The notes: generated by a model from the letters alone, not told the origin. A stretch of 64,000 nt of DNA from Oceanimonas baumannii (GCF_002245495.1 NZ_NQJF01000002.1:1-64000); one strand, 5' to 3'. Positions 33,080 through 42,056 are shown, numbered from the stretch's first letter. Program-made: numbers and translations.

Positions 33080-34349
33080 GCAGACGGTTTACGATTCTCC
33101 CCGGCCTGGCGTGCTGCCTTGCTTCAGTGGCCGCAATTACAGCAGTCTGGCTGTGTTTTTAATGGGAGCCATCGCACTGGTGGTGGATAGCGGCTACACC
33201 TATGGAGTGGTCTTGCTGCTGCTGGGCAGTCTCAGCCTGTTATGGCGAACGCCGGGGTTTTCTCCTGGTGGTGAGGACAAGCTGTTAATGGCGGTATTAG
33301 CCGCTTATTCATTAATTTTTATGCTGCAGTTATGGCTGGGAGCAGCAGGAGCCTCTGCGTATGACAGGCCCAGCCGTTTTATGTTTGCAGTGCCGGTGCT
33401 GTTGTTTGTACTGTCTTTTCCGCCCCGCCTTGGCTGGCTGTGGGGGGGGCTGGTGGCTGGCAGTGTGGCCACCGCCGGCTGGGCGGTATGGCAAAAACTG
33501 TTTCTGGGAATTGAGCGGGCAACCGGCCATACCTATGTGATCCAGTTTGGCAATATCAGCATGTTGTTTGGCCTGTTCTGCCTGGCGGGTCTTGGCTGGG
33601 CAGCAGTACAGCCTAATGCTCGGCGCTGGATAGTGTTGTTGTTACTGGGAGCCGTGTGTGGCGCTCTGGGCTCTTTACTTTCTGGCAGCCGGGGAGGCTG
33701 GGTAGGTCTGCCTTTTGTGTTTCTGGTGCTCTATAAAGCCTATGGCGGGGTCTTGGGCAAGCGTTTGACCTTGCTTGCCGTTGCTGCTCTTGCTGGACTG
33801 GGAGCCTTGGTATATGCCTTGCCACAGACGGGGGTTCAGCAGCGTGTACAGCAGGCGTTTGTGGATATTGAACGTTATCAGCAAGGAGACAGAGAGAGTT
33901 CTCTGGGGTATCGTTTTGATATGTGGCAGGGAGCCATTGCGTTAATTGCTGAAAGGCCGTTAACCGGCTGGGGCACCGAGGGGTATCGTGAACGCATGCA
34001 AGAACTGGCGGTTCAAGGAGTGATCACGGACTATTCTGCCAATACTCACGCCCATAATGAATACCTTGATAATTTTGCCCGGCGCGGAATAGTCGGTTTG
34101 TTATCGCTACTGGCGCTGTATCTGGTTCCCCTGAAGCTGTTTGCCCGGCGCTTGAATAGCCATAATTTTGAACTGCGTGCGGTGGCGACTGCGGGGGCCA
34201 TATTGCCGGTAGCTTTTATGGATTTCGGGCTTTCTCAGGTATTTTTTGCTCATAACAGTGGTGTGATGGTATATGCCTTTTGGCTGGCGGTGTTGTGGGG
34301 GACGATGAGGGCCATGGAGCAAGCTCCGGCGGAGAGCCGTAAACTTTAA
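33069..34349 (+). CDS. O-antigen ligase / polymerase family protein (WaaL/Wzy-like)
   Basis: 426 residues with about ten to twelve hydrophobic segments and a large periplasmic loop around 280-350 containing RFDMWQGAIALIAERPLTGWG and the family-typical THAHNEYLDNFARRGIVG, where the histidines sit in the ligase active site. WaaL and Wzy share this fold; with an ABC (Wzm/Wzt) export route, ligation to lipid A-core is the more likely job. The coding sequence contains an eight-G run at 33442-33449, a potential slippage site. Confidence 0.82.
   Translation: MPTEQTVYDSPRPGVLPCFSGRNYSSLAVFLMGAIALVVDSGYTYGVVLLLLGSLSLLWRTPGFSPGGEDKLLMAVLAAYSLIFMLQLWLGAAGASAYDRPSRFMFAVPVLLFVLSFPPRLGWLWGGLVAGSVATAGWAVWQKLFLGIERATGHTYVIQFGNISMLFGLFCLAGLGWAAVQPNARRWIVLLLLGAVCGALGSLLSGSRGGWVGLPFVFLVLYKAYGGVLGKRLTLLAVAALAGLGALVYALPQTGVQQRVQQAFVDIERYQQGDRESSLGYRFDMWQGAIALIAERPLTGWGTEGYRERMQELAVQGVITDYSANTHAHNEYLDNFARRGIVGLLSLLALYLVPLKLFARRLNSHNFELRAVATAGAILPVAFMDFGLSQVFFAHNSGVMVYAFWLAVLWGTMRAMEQAPAESRKL
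33442..33449 (+). repeat. Eight-G homopolymer inside ligase gene
   Basis: Codons TGG GGG GGG in the ligase/polymerase gene form an uninterrupted run of eight Gs. It could mutate by slipped-strand mispairing and switch the gene off. Confidence 0.7.
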
Positions 34350-34419
34350 GCCATCAGCGGTAAGCTAACCTGTCCGCTTCTCATTTTCCGACACGATTCC
34401 CGCCTGCAAGGAGCCTTCT

Positions 34420-35376
34420 ATGTTGCATTGGTGCCGTTGGCTGGTTACCGGGAGCTGCTTAGTGCTGGCAGGTTGTGGGCCGTCAGAGCAGGCGCGCTGG
34501 CTGGGCACGCTGGAGCGTGATCGCATAGAGTTGCTTGCTCCCGCCAGTGAGTTGCTGGTTGAGCAACCGGTGGCCGAGGGAGAACAGGTGAATGCCGGCA
34601 CCCTGCTGGCGCAGCTTGATCCGGAGCGCCAGCAACTGGAAGTAAACCGGCAACAAGCCTTGCTGCGTCAGGCCGACGCAGGGCTCGCGTTGCTGCTGGC
34701 TGGCAGCCGGGCTGAAGATATCAGCGCTGCCCGGGCCGAACTTGAGCAATTACAGGCGTTACTGCCGGAAGCCACGCGAAATCTTGAGCGGGTGCGTTTG
34801 CTTGCAACGCGGCAGCTGGCCAGCCAGGCAGAGCTGGACCGGCAACAGACGGAGGTTGCGCGTCTTCGGGCGCAAATTGAGTCGGCACGTCAGCACCTGA
34901 AGCGGACGGAAGCGGGCAGTCGTCTTGAAGACATAGAAGCCGCCCGGGCGGCACGGGACGTAACCCGGGCCGGGCTGGCACTGGCCCGTTTTAATCTGAA
35001 AGAGCTATCGGTGGAAGCCAGCCGCAACGGAGTGGTGGAAAGCCTTCCTTACCGGATCGGAGACAGGGTGAAAACTGGGGCGGTGGTGGCGGTACTGGAA
35101 ACCGATACCGCTCCCTATGCCGAAGTGTATGTGCCGGCTCCGGCACGCGCCACGCTGAAAACCGGCGATGCCATGCTGGTTTGGGTAGAAGGCGTAACCA
35201 GGCCGTTTACCGGACAGTTAAGCTGGGTGGCCATTGAACCGGTGTTTGGCCCTTATTATGCGCTTAGCGAAGGCGAACGCAGCCGTCTTATGTATCTGGC
35301 TCGTGTGCAGCTGCCTGCCGGAGCGGCGGATTTGCCATCCGGTTTGCCCGCACAAGTGTTGCCGGAGCGGCCATGA
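34420..35376 (+). CDS. HlyD-family periplasmic adaptor lipoprotein
   Basis: 318 residues, membrane-fusion protein of an ABC exporter. The signal sequence ends in the lipobox LAGC (Cys19), so it is probably lipid-anchored. A biotinyl-lipoyl-like half (VAEGEQVNAGTLLAQLDPE) leads into a long alpha-hairpin (about 70-200) and the second half (VESLPYRIGDRVKTGAVVAVL), then a beta domain. Sequence and gene order (adaptor-ATPase-permease) match the YbhGFSR/drug-exporter type. AAGGAG lies just ahead of the ATG. Coupled to the ATPase gene (ATGA). Confidence 0.88.
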   Translation: MLHWCRWLVTGSCLVLAGCGPSEQARWLGTLERDRIELLAPASELLVEQPVAEGEQVNAGTLLAQLDPERQQLEVNRQQALLRQADAGLALLLAGSRAEDISAARAELEQLQALLPEATRNLERVRLLATRQLASQAELDRQQTEVARLRAQIESARQHLKRTEAGSRLEDIEAARAARDVTRAGLALARFNLKELSVEASRNGVVESLPYRIGDRVKTGAVVAVLETDTAPYAEVYVPAPARATLKTGDAMLVWVEGVTRPFTGQLSWVAIEPVFGPYYALSEGERSRLMYLARVQLPAGAADLPSGLPAQVLPERP

Positions 35377-36299
35377 GTAAACTGGCCATTGAAACTCGGG
35401 GACTTACCCGGCGTTTTGGCGACCTGGTGGCAGTTCGGCAGCTTGATCTGACCATTCCGGCCGGCACTATCTACGGTTTTCTTGGCCCTAACGGCAGTGG
35501 CAAATCAACCTGTTTACGCATGCTTACCGGCCTGTTGCTGCCGTCCGATGGTCAGGTGAAGGTACTCGGGTTGACGGTACCGGAACAGGCTGAAGCCCTT
35601 CGCCGGCGGGTGGGTTACATGACTCAGCGCTTTTCTCTCTATGAAGATCTGACGGTACACGAGAACCTGACCTTTGTGGCCAGGGTTCAGGGGCTGAGCA
35701 GACGCCAGTCCCGGGAGCGCATCAATGAACTGCTTAAAAACTATGACCTTCAGACGTTGTCGGGCCAGTTGGCCGGGTCTTTAAGCGGTGGCCAGCGTCA
35801 GCGTCTGGCTCTGGCGGCAGCCATTGTGCACCGGCCCGACTTATTGTTTCTGGACGAGCCTACATCTGCGGTGGATCCGGAAAATCGTCGTAACTTCTGG
35901 GAGAAGTTGTTTGATCTCTGTGATGCCGGTACCAGCATTGTGGTCAGCACGCACTATATGGATGAGGCTGAACGTTGCCATGGTCTGGCCATTCTTGATC
36001 AGGGAATAAAACGGGCCGATGGCTCGCCGGAGCAACTGATGAATGATCTCGGGGCCTCCGTGGTGGAAGTGCTGGCCGACGGGTTGCGTGAACTGAAACG
36101 GGAGCTGTTGACGCTGAGAGAGGTACGTTCTGCTGCTCAGCTGGGCCTGCGTTTGCGGGTGCTGGTGGATGGCCGGATAGTGCAGCCGGAACACTGGTTG
36201 CGCCAGCAGTTGCCCGGGCGTTTGAACGGGGCTGAGCTGACGCTGGTGCGCCCCAGCCTGGAAGATGTGTTTGTCAGTTGTACCGGAGAGCGCTTATGA
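35373..36299 (+). CDS. ABC transporter ATP-binding protein (drug/export type)
   Basis: 308 residues with Walker A GPNGSGKST, Q-loop near YMTQRFSLYEDL, signature LSGGQRQRLALA, Walker B LLFLDEPTSAVDPE and switch histidine in VSTHYMDEA. The C-terminal extension (about 220-308) is typical of ABC-2 exporter ATPases such as YbhF and CcmA-like. Works with the adjoining HlyD adaptor and ABC-2 permease, overlapping both. Substrate unknown; location after the glycan operon may be incidental. Confidence 0.9.
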   Translation: MSKLAIETRGLTRRFGDLVAVRQLDLTIPAGTIYGFLGPNGSGKSTCLRMLTGLLLPSDGQVKVLGLTVPEQAEALRRRVGYMTQRFSLYEDLTVHENLTFVARVQGLSRRQSRERINELLKNYDLQTLSGQLAGSLSGGQRQRLALAAAIVHRPDLLFLDEPTSAVDPENRRNFWEKLFDLCDAGTSIVVSTHYMDEAERCHGLAILDQGIKRADGSPEQLMNDLGASVVEVLADGLRELKRELLTLREVRSAAQLGLRLRVLVDGRIVQPEHWLRQQLPGRLNGAELTLVRPSLEDVFVSCTGERL

Positions 36300-37390
36300 G
36301 CCTGACGGTGCGTCTGGGGCGAATTCAGGCAGTCATGATGAAAGAGTTTCGCCAGTTGTCCCGGGACCGGCTTACTTTTGCCATGGTGATCATGGTGCCG
36401 TTGCTGCAGTTGTTGCTGTTTGGCTATGCCATTAATACCAAGGTGCGTCATATTCCGGTGGCACTGGTGGATCAGGCGCAAACCGGGGACAGCCGTGGGC
36501 TGTCAGCCAGGCTGGAAGCCAGCGGGCTGGTTACCTTCAGCGAGCGGCTGTTGCTGCCATCCGAGGCCGAATCGGCCATCAAAGCAGGGCGGGTCAGGGC
36601 AGCGCTGGTGCTGCCGGCAGATCTGTCCCGCCGGCGTCAGGACGACCGGCCTCTGGGGCAGTGGCTGGTGGACGGCACCGATCCGCTGCTGGCAGCAGCG
36701 TTGCTGCGTCAGGCTTCGTTACCGGAAGTGCCAGAGAGACCTGACGCTCATGCGTCTTTTGCGGTGACCTTGTTATTCAATCCGGAGCAGCGGGCAGCGG
36801 TGAATATTATTCCCGGGTTAATCGGCGTTATCCTGACCATGACCATGGTGTTGTTTACCGCTCTGGCGGTGGTAAGGGAGCGGGAACGGGGCAACCTGGA
36901 GTGGCTGATCACCACACCGGTTACTCCGATGGAGTTGATGATAGGAAAAATAGTGCCTTATATTTTTGCTGGCCTGGTACAGCTGGTGATTATTCTGGTA
37001 CTGGGGGTCGTGTTGTTTAACCTGCCCGTCAACGGCAGCCCGCTGCAGCTTTTGCTGGCGACCTTGCTGTTTATTGCTGCCAGCCTGGTGCTGGGGCTGG
37101 TTATTTCCACTCTGGCCCGTAACCAGCTGCAGGCCATGCAGATGACGGTGTTTGTGTTAATGCCATCCATTTTGCTGTCGGGTTTTATGTTTCCCTACGA
37201 TGGCATGCCTGAAGCCGCCCGCTGGCTGGCAGAAGCTCTGCCAGCCACTCACTATATGCGGCTGGCGAGAGGGGTTCTGTTGCGGGATGCGGATCTCGCC
37301 ACCCTGGCCCCTGACGCGCTCTGGCTGGCTGGTTTTACTGTGCTGGGGCTGATGCTGGCTGCCAGCCGCTTCCGTAAACGGCTGGACTGA
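36296..37390 (+). CDS. ABC-2 type permease (YbhS/YbhR-like)
   Basis: 364 residues from ATG 36296 (overlaps the ATPase stop as ATGA). One N-terminal membrane helix (MVPLLQLLLFGYAI), a large periplasmic domain of about 140 residues, and five C-terminal helices with the motif ERERGNLEWLITTPVTPMEL and the late SGFMFPYDGMPEAARWLAEALP. This is the single-permease form of the ABC-2 exporter. No second permease gene follows, so it probably works as a homodimer. Confidence 0.88.
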   Translation: MSLTVRLGRIQAVMMKEFRQLSRDRLTFAMVIMVPLLQLLLFGYAINTKVRHIPVALVDQAQTGDSRGLSARLEASGLVTFSERLLLPSEAESAIKAGRVRAALVLPADLSRRRQDDRPLGQWLVDGTDPLLAAALLRQASLPEVPERPDAHASFAVTLLFNPEQRAAVNIIPGLIGVILTMTMVLFTALAVVRERERGNLEWLITTPVTPMELMIGKIVPYIFAGLVQLVIILVLGVVLFNLPVNGSPLQLLLATLLFIAASLVLGLVISTLARNQLQAMQMTVFVLMPSILLSGFMFPYDGMPEAARWLAEALPATHYMRLARGVLLRDADLATLAPDALWLAGFTVLGLMLAASRFRKRLD

Positions 37391-37438
37391 CCGGACTGTT
37401 ATTCCTCTCCTTAAATTGTCATTCCCGACTATCAGATT

Positions 37439-37464
37439 GTCATTCCTGCGAAGGCGGGAATCCA
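37439..37464 (+). repeat. GTCATTCC-GCGAAGGC-GGGAATCC repeat, copy 1
   Basis: Imperfect palindrome centred on CCTGCGAAGGCGGG. A second copy lies in inverted orientation 30 bp away (37497-37522), and others at 62877-62902 and 63326-63351. These are small intergenic hairpin repeats of the REP kind. Confidence 0.75.
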
Positions 37465-37496
37465 TGAGCAAGGCAACTAATGTAGCGGCTTAAATA

Positions 37497-37522
37497 TGGA
37501 CCCCCGCCTTCGCGGGGGTGAC
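37497..37522 (-). repeat. GCGAAGGC palindromic repeat, copy 2 (inverted)
   Basis: CCCCCGCCTTCGCGGGGG forms a strong hairpin between two convergent genes (ABC permease and yjeH) and might end transcription from either side, though T-runs are lacking. Confidence 0.7.
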
Positions 37523-37528
37523 AAACGT

Positions 37529-38806
37529 TTATCTTTCTCGTCCAGCGTCGTATGTCTCACGTTTTAACAGTGCTGGCCATGCGCGCATCAGCACAAAGCC
37601 TGTGCCCATGACCAGCGCGTAACCTGCCTCCAGCCCCAGGTAGATAAATACACCGGCACACAGCAGGGTGGCAGCAACGGCAAGGGCGCGCCAGAAACCG
37701 GAAAGCAGTTTCACGCCGGCGATCATGGCCAGCAGGTATACCAGCACAAAGTTGCCATTGGCATAACGCATCAGGGTTTCCAGGGGCAGCCGGAACAACC
37801 AGGCGGCAAGTACGCACAGGGTGCTGGCACCGACTACCCAGCACAGGGCCTGAAAGGGAGCGCCATGCCGGTTAAGCCGGCCCAGACTGGCAGGCAGTTT
37901 GCCTTCATCAGCCATGCTCCACAACAGCCGGCCAAAACCCTGAACATAGAGGTTGAGACTGGCAAAACAGGCGGCGTAGCCTACCAGTGCGGCAGCCCAG
38001 CGGCCGGGTTCACCAAACAGCATGTCCAGCAGCACCGGAAATGAAGTGGTGTTGGTACGTTCGTCACCAAATAGCCCGAATTTCACCACTGCCATGGCAT
38101 AGGCAAAATAGATAAACCCTGCCAGCAGGACGCCAAACAGCAGCGCCAGTGGAAAATCCCGTTCAGGACGGCGAAACTCTTCCCCCATGTGGGTGAAGGC
38201 TTCCAGCCCGACAAAGCACCAGAACATGACTGCCAGTACCGCCGGCAGTGTATTCCAGCTAACGGTTGATGGTGCCGGCAGGGTCGCCGCGGCGGAAGTG
38301 GCCAGATCGCCCGCCAGCCACACTGCGGCGAGCAGAGTGACAATGGTGATGGCAATTAGCAGCTGTACAAGACCGGATGCCCCGCTCGGACGGCTGCCCA
38401 GTATCAGCACCAGACCGAGGGTGCCCAGCTGGATCAGCAGATCTCCGGTGTCATTCAAGGGAAACAGTGCATGCCAGAAGCCGGTAGTCAGGGTCAGCAT
38501 GGCTGGCAGACCTACCGGCAGCACTGCAAGAAACAGAAAAGCTGCCAGTTTTTCCATAGGCAGCCCCAGCGCCCGGCCAATAAGGTGGGGAGCACCGCCG
38601 GCGTGAGGGTAGGCTCGGCCCAGACGGGCAAAAGTAAAAGCCACCGGCAGCACCAGTACCATCAGTAGCAGCCAGGCCCACAACGAGTCTGCTCCGGTCA
38701 GGCTGGCGGCCACTGCCGGCACGACAAAAATGCCGCTGCCCAGCAGAGAGGTTGCCATCATGCCGGTGCCGTAACCCAGCCCCAGTTCTTTATGTAAACG
38801 TCCCAT
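37529..38806 (-). CDS. yjeH: APC-family amino-acid exporter, YjeH-like
   Basis: 425 residues with eleven to twelve hydrophobic segments. The N terminus LGLGYGTGMMATSLLGSGIFVVP is the substrate-binding first helix of APC transporters and, together with RAYPHAGGAPHLIGRALG, resembles E. coli YjeH, an exporter of methionine and branched-chain amino acids. The gene faces an Lrp/AsnC-type regulator gene 140 bp away, which fits control of an amino-acid exporter by an amino-acid sensor. Confidence 0.82.
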   Translation of the reverse strand: MGRLHKELGLGYGTGMMATSLLGSGIFVVPAVAASLTGADSLWAWLLLMVLVLPVAFTFARLGRAYPHAGGAPHLIGRALGLPMEKLAAFLFLAVLPVGLPAMLTLTTGFWHALFPLNDTGDLLIQLGTLGLVLILGSRPSGASGLVQLLIAITIVTLLAAVWLAGDLATSAAATLPAPSTVSWNTLPAVLAVMFWCFVGLEAFTHMGEEFRRPERDFPLALLFGVLLAGFIYFAYAMAVVKFGLFGDERTNTTSFPVLLDMLFGEPGRWAAALVGYAACFASLNLYVQGFGRLLWSMADEGKLPASLGRLNRHGAPFQALCWVVGASTLCVLAAWLFRLPLETLMRYANGNFVLVYLLAMIAGVKLLSGFWRALAVAATLLCAGVFIYLGLEAGYALVMGTGFVLMRAWPALLKRETYDAGRER

Positions 38807-38945
38807 TGAGTTTTAAATCCGTATTCAGTAATTCTGATATATTACCGCCACGATCTATCAACCCCACTTGGCACTATGATGCTTTCAGCCGGCGAAACGT
38901 CACTTTTACCCGACGTTTGTGCGGCGGTGTGAAAAAGAGGTAACA

Positions 38946-39371
38946 GTGGACAAGTTTGACCAGAAAATTCTGTCTTTGTTAACGGAAAACGCCCGTATGG
39001 CGGTGGCCAGCATTGCCCGTGAGGTTAATCTGTCACGTTCGGCGGTGTCGGAGCGTATCAAGGGTCTGGAAGAGCGCGGCATTATCAAGGGATACCATGC
39101 CCGTCTGGGACGCCCTCAGGGATTGGTGCGGGCATACTTTGCTCTTTGCTACCATGTACGTCAGTGCGAACAGTATGCCGAGTCTCTGCGTGCCGTACCC
39201 GAGATTAAACTGTGCTATACCATCAGCGGTGAAACCGACATGCTGGTTTATGTGGAAGCCGAGTCCATGGAACGGCTGGATGCCATTCGTCATATTATTG
39301 AACACACTCCCCATATCAAGACGGTACGAACTCACATGATTTTGGGTGAGGTTATTAACACCTTGTCTTAA
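38946..39371 (+). CDS. Lrp/AsnC-family transcriptional regulator
   Basis: About 141 residues from a GTG start at 38946 (AGAGG ribosome site; the longer reading from 38919 has none). Helix-turn-helix at about 20-50 (MAVASIAREVNLSRSAVSERIKGLEERGII), then the RAM effector domain with YTISGETDMLVYVEAES. Likely senses amino acids and controls the divergent yjeH exporter. helD follows after 9 bp and may be co-transcribed. Confidence 0.9.
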   Translation: MDKFDQKILSLLTENARMAVASIAREVNLSRSAVSERIKGLEERGIIKGYHARLGRPQGLVRAYFALCYHVRQCEQYAESLRAVPEIKLCYTISGETDMLVYVEAESMERLDAIRHIIEHTPHIKTVRTHMILGEVINTLS

Positions 39372-39380
39372 GGCCACATT

Positions 39381-41387
39381 ATGCCTATTTGCAAGGCTCA
39401 CTGGTTGGGCCAGCTGTTTAACCATCCTTATCTGGCGGTAGAAGCGACCGCTGAGGGGCCTGTGTTGCATATCAGGCGCGAGCAACATGCGCTGGGCTGG
39501 AAAGAGCTGCTGACACCGCCGGTACTTGAACGGGGACGGCTGTTTCGCCAGCTGGTGCTTAACTGCCGGCAGGGCCAGCTGGTATGTGCCTGGCTGCCTA
39601 ATACCAAGGCCGGGGTGTTACAGCAGCAGCTGGCGCAGGGATGGTTTGAGTATCATGCAGCCCGGGTGGTGCCACTGGCAGAGCGCTGTCTGGCACTGCT
39701 CGAACAGGGGTATTTGCGTCACTCCCGCTGGCAGCAATTGCAACAGTGGCTGGTGCAAGAGCCGGTGCAGTGGGGAACGCTGACCTTACCTGAAGAGTTA
39801 AGCGAACGGGTCAGAGCCGCTTTTGAGCTGGTAGCCACGTTGCAACAGGCCGACGACCACTGGCGCAAGCAGTGTCTGCAGGAGCACTGTGAACAGGCCC
39901 TGATCGAATACAAAACCTTGTTCGATACCCTTGAAGAACATCCGCTGACGCAGGCTCAGCGTCTGGCTTGTGTGACTGATGAGGATCATAACCTGGTGCT
40001 GGCTGGCGCCGGATGCGGAAAAACCAGTGTGATGGCGGCCCGTACCGCTTTTTTGCTGGCGTCACATCAGGCAGAGCCTCATGAGCTGCTGTTACTGGCC
40101 TTTGGCAACGAGGCTGCGGCGGAAATGCGTGAGCGGCTGGCGCGCCGGCCCGAAAATACCGGTGTGCAGGTAAGCACTTTTCATGCGCTGGGGATGACAA
40201 TAATCACTCAGGCCACGGGGCAGGCACCGGTACTGAGTCCGCTTGCCCAAAATGAGCAGGAAAAGCAGCGTACCTTTGCCAGGTGGCTGGCGCAGCTGGC
40301 GGAAGATGAAAATTATGGCATACAGTTGCTGGCCTGGCTGCGTCAGCATCGCTTCCAGACCGTGCCGGCCCCCGACTATGCTCGCCTGGCCCGGGAATGG
40401 ACTCCGCTGGTGGCGGCACTCAAAGTGTATGGCGAACCTGATGACATCTTGCCGGGGCAGGGTGAGCAGCTGGCGTTGGTAAAACCGTTGCTGCTCCGTT
40501 ACCAGCAACATTTGCGCGATGCCGGTTATATCGATTTTGACGACATGATAGAGCAGGCCACAGAGCTGGTACGCAGTGGTCGCTTTGCGGTGCCCTGGCA
40601 ACATATCCTGGTGGATGAATTTCAGGACATCTCGCGTAGCCGGGCGGAGCTGTTACTGGCGTTGCGAAACGCTGCATCCGTGCTGTCTTTGTTTTGTGTG
40701 GGCGATGACTGGCAGGCTATTTATCGCTTCAGCGGGGCTGATGTTTCCCTTACTACCGACTTTTCGGGCTTTTTTGGCGCGACGGCGATGACGGCGCTCG
40801 ATACCACTTTTCGCTTTAATAATGTGATTGAACGGGTTGCCAGCCGCTTTGTTACCCGTAATCCGCAGCAACTGCCCAAAGAACTGAGTACCCTTAACCG
40901 CACCGAAGGCCCCTGTGTGCATGTGTTGCCCGTCGCCGATGACGAGAGTATGGATATGGTCGCCCGGCTGCTTGGCCAGATTGCCGCTCAGCGCTCCGGC
41001 GCGTCCGTGTATCTGTTATCCCGCTTTCGCTTCAGCTTGCCGGACGATGATTTACTGGAGGGCTGGCGCAAGCGCTTTGCCGGGCTCACCCTTCATGCCC
41101 AGACATTACACGGGGCCAAGGGCAAAGAAGCCGACTGTGTGATCATGTTGGGCCTTGCCCGCGGTCGATACGGCTTTCCGCCGGAGAAAAAGCAGGCTTC
41201 TTTACTTGATATGCTGTTACCCGCCGAGGAAGACTTTCCTTACGCCGAGGAACGCCGGCTGTTCTACGTGGGTCTTACCCGGGCTCGTGAGCAGGTATTT
41301 CTGCTTGCAGACCGGCAAATACCCTCGCCTTTTGTAAAAGAGCTGCTGGAAGGGGGGTATTCGGGGGTGAGCCGGTGGCAGGGCTAA
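39381..41387 (+). CDS. helD: DNA helicase IV (HelD)
   Basis: 668 residues, UvrD/Rep superfamily-1 helicase. Motif I AGAGCGKTSVMAAR at about 208-220, motif II LVDEFQDISRSRAELL, motif III VGDDWQAIYRFSGAD, and motifs IV-VI through LHGAKGKEADCVIMLGL and RLFYVGLTRAREQVFLL. The N-terminal region of about 190 residues is specific to HelD and the size agrees with E. coli helicase IV (684). Role: 3'-5' DNA unwinding in recombination and repair. Confidence 0.92.
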   Translation: MPICKAHWLGQLFNHPYLAVEATAEGPVLHIRREQHALGWKELLTPPVLERGRLFRQLVLNCRQGQLVCAWLPNTKAGVLQQQLAQGWFEYHAARVVPLAERCLALLEQGYLRHSRWQQLQQWLVQEPVQWGTLTLPEELSERVRAAFELVATLQQADDHWRKQCLQEHCEQALIEYKTLFDTLEEHPLTQAQRLACVTDEDHNLVLAGAGCGKTSVMAARTAFLLASHQAEPHELLLLAFGNEAAAEMRERLARRPENTGVQVSTFHALGMTIITQATGQAPVLSPLAQNEQEKQRTFARWLAQLAEDENYGIQLLAWLRQHRFQTVPAPDYARLAREWTPLVAALKVYGEPDDILPGQGEQLALVKPLLLRYQQHLRDAGYIDFDDMIEQATELVRSGRFAVPWQHILVDEFQDISRSRAELLLALRNAASVLSLFCVGDDWQAIYRFSGADVSLTTDFSGFFGATAMTALDTTFRFNNVIERVASRFVTRNPQQLPKELSTLNRTEGPCVHVLPVADDESMDMVARLLGQIAAQRSGASVYLLSRFRFSLPDDDLLEGWRKRFAGLTLHAQTLHGAKGKEADCVIMLGLARGRYGFPPEKKQASLLDMLLPAEEDFPYAEERRLFYVGLTRAREQVFLLADRQIPSPFVKELLEGGYSGVSRWQG

Positions 41388-41389
41388 TC

Positions 41390-41514
41390 TGACCCCACCC
41401 TGACCTTCCCCTTGAAAAGAGGAGGGAATAATTGCTCTTTTCCCTTTTAAGGGGGAAATTGGGAGGGAATAATTGCTCCTCCCCCTTTCAAGGGGGAGGC
41501 TAGGAGGGGGTTAT
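41390..41514. repeat. Dispersed CCTCCCC/GGGGAGG repeat, copy 3
   Basis: Three palindromic modules (CTTCCCCTTGAAAAGAGGAG; TTTCCCTTTTAAGGGGGAAA; CTCCCCCTTTCAAGGGGGAG) separated by GAATAATTGCTC spacers. It overlaps the 3' end of the DUF559 gene and, with copy 4, flanks that gene on both sides. Confidence 0.85.
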
Positions 41515-41877
41515 CAAGCTGACACGCTCCATAATCACGGCCAGAACACCATCCAGGTTATGCATGACTTCCTGGTTGGTGAACCGCAGCACATCAATTC
41601 CCAGCCGGGATAAATACCGGGTCCTTTCCAGGTCGTAAATTTGGGCGGCCTGACTCATAAAGTGACTGTCGCCATCCACTTCCAGCACCAGCCTCAGTCT
41701 CGGGCAGTAAAAATCAACGATATAAGGGCCTATACCATGCTGACGTCTAAATTTGACGCCTGTCTGTGTAGCTCTTAATTGCTGCCATAGTAATCGTTCC
41801 GGTGCTGTCATCTCTTGCTGCAGTGCTCTGCGAAAAGGTAACTGGGATTTTCGGTTGAAGGTGTTCTTCATTGACAC
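41500..41877 (-). CDS. DUF559 endonuclease-fold protein
   Basis: 125 residues. The motif set FRRALQQEMTAPERLLWQQL, TGVKFRRQHGIGPYIVDFYC, LVLEVDGDSHF and LRFTNQEVMHNLDGVL is that of DUF559, a small PD-(D/E)XK nuclease-like fold related to very-short-patch repair enzymes. Likely catalytic residues are the Asp of IVDFYC and the Glu and Asp of EVDGD. Both gene ends abut copies of the CCTCCCC palindromic repeat, and the stop codon lies inside one. I have the impression that DUF559 genes often lie next to such repeats, but this should be verified. Confidence 0.85.
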   Translation of the reverse strand: MSMKNTFNRKSQLPFRRALQQEMTAPERLLWQQLRATQTGVKFRRQHGIGPYIVDFYCPRLRLVLEVDGDSHFMSQAAQIYDLERTRYLSRLGIDVLRFTNQEVMHNLDGVLAVIMERVSLITPS

Positions 41878-41920
41878 TGTTTGCTGGTGGGTTTGTGTGT
41901 GAGTGTAGTTTCATCTGAGG

Positions 41921-42008
41921 TTAACCCCACCCTAACCCTCCCCTTGAAAAGGGGAGGGAAGAATAATTGCACCTCCCCCTTTCAAGGGGGAGGTTGGGAG
42001 GGGGTGAT
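41921..42008. repeat. Dispersed CCTCCCC/GGGGAGG repeat, copy 4
   Basis: Two modules (CTCCCCTTGAAAAGGGGAGG and CTCCCCCTTTCAAGGGGGAG) between CCCCACCCTAACC and GTTGGGAGGGGG borders. Same order and borders as copies 1 and 3. It lies upstream of the DUF559 start and upstream of the hppD promoter. Confidence 0.85.
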
Positions 42009-42038
42009 CAAGATGGCCCTTCCCCTGGAGGGAAGGGC

Positions 42039-42056
42039 TGTAATCATTTCTTTACA
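42039..42056 (+). promoter_or_regulatory. TyrR box upstream of hppD
   Basis: TGTAAT-CATTTC-TTTACA differs from the TyrR consensus TGTAAA-N6-TTTACA at one position. It sits 80 bp ahead of the hppD start. Confidence 0.7.

Noticed and set aside
33069-34349. Wzy polymerase as the sole call for this gene
   Set aside because: The WaaL/Wzy fold cannot be separated by eye. A Wzm/Wzt export route does not need Wzy, so a ligase is at least as likely.
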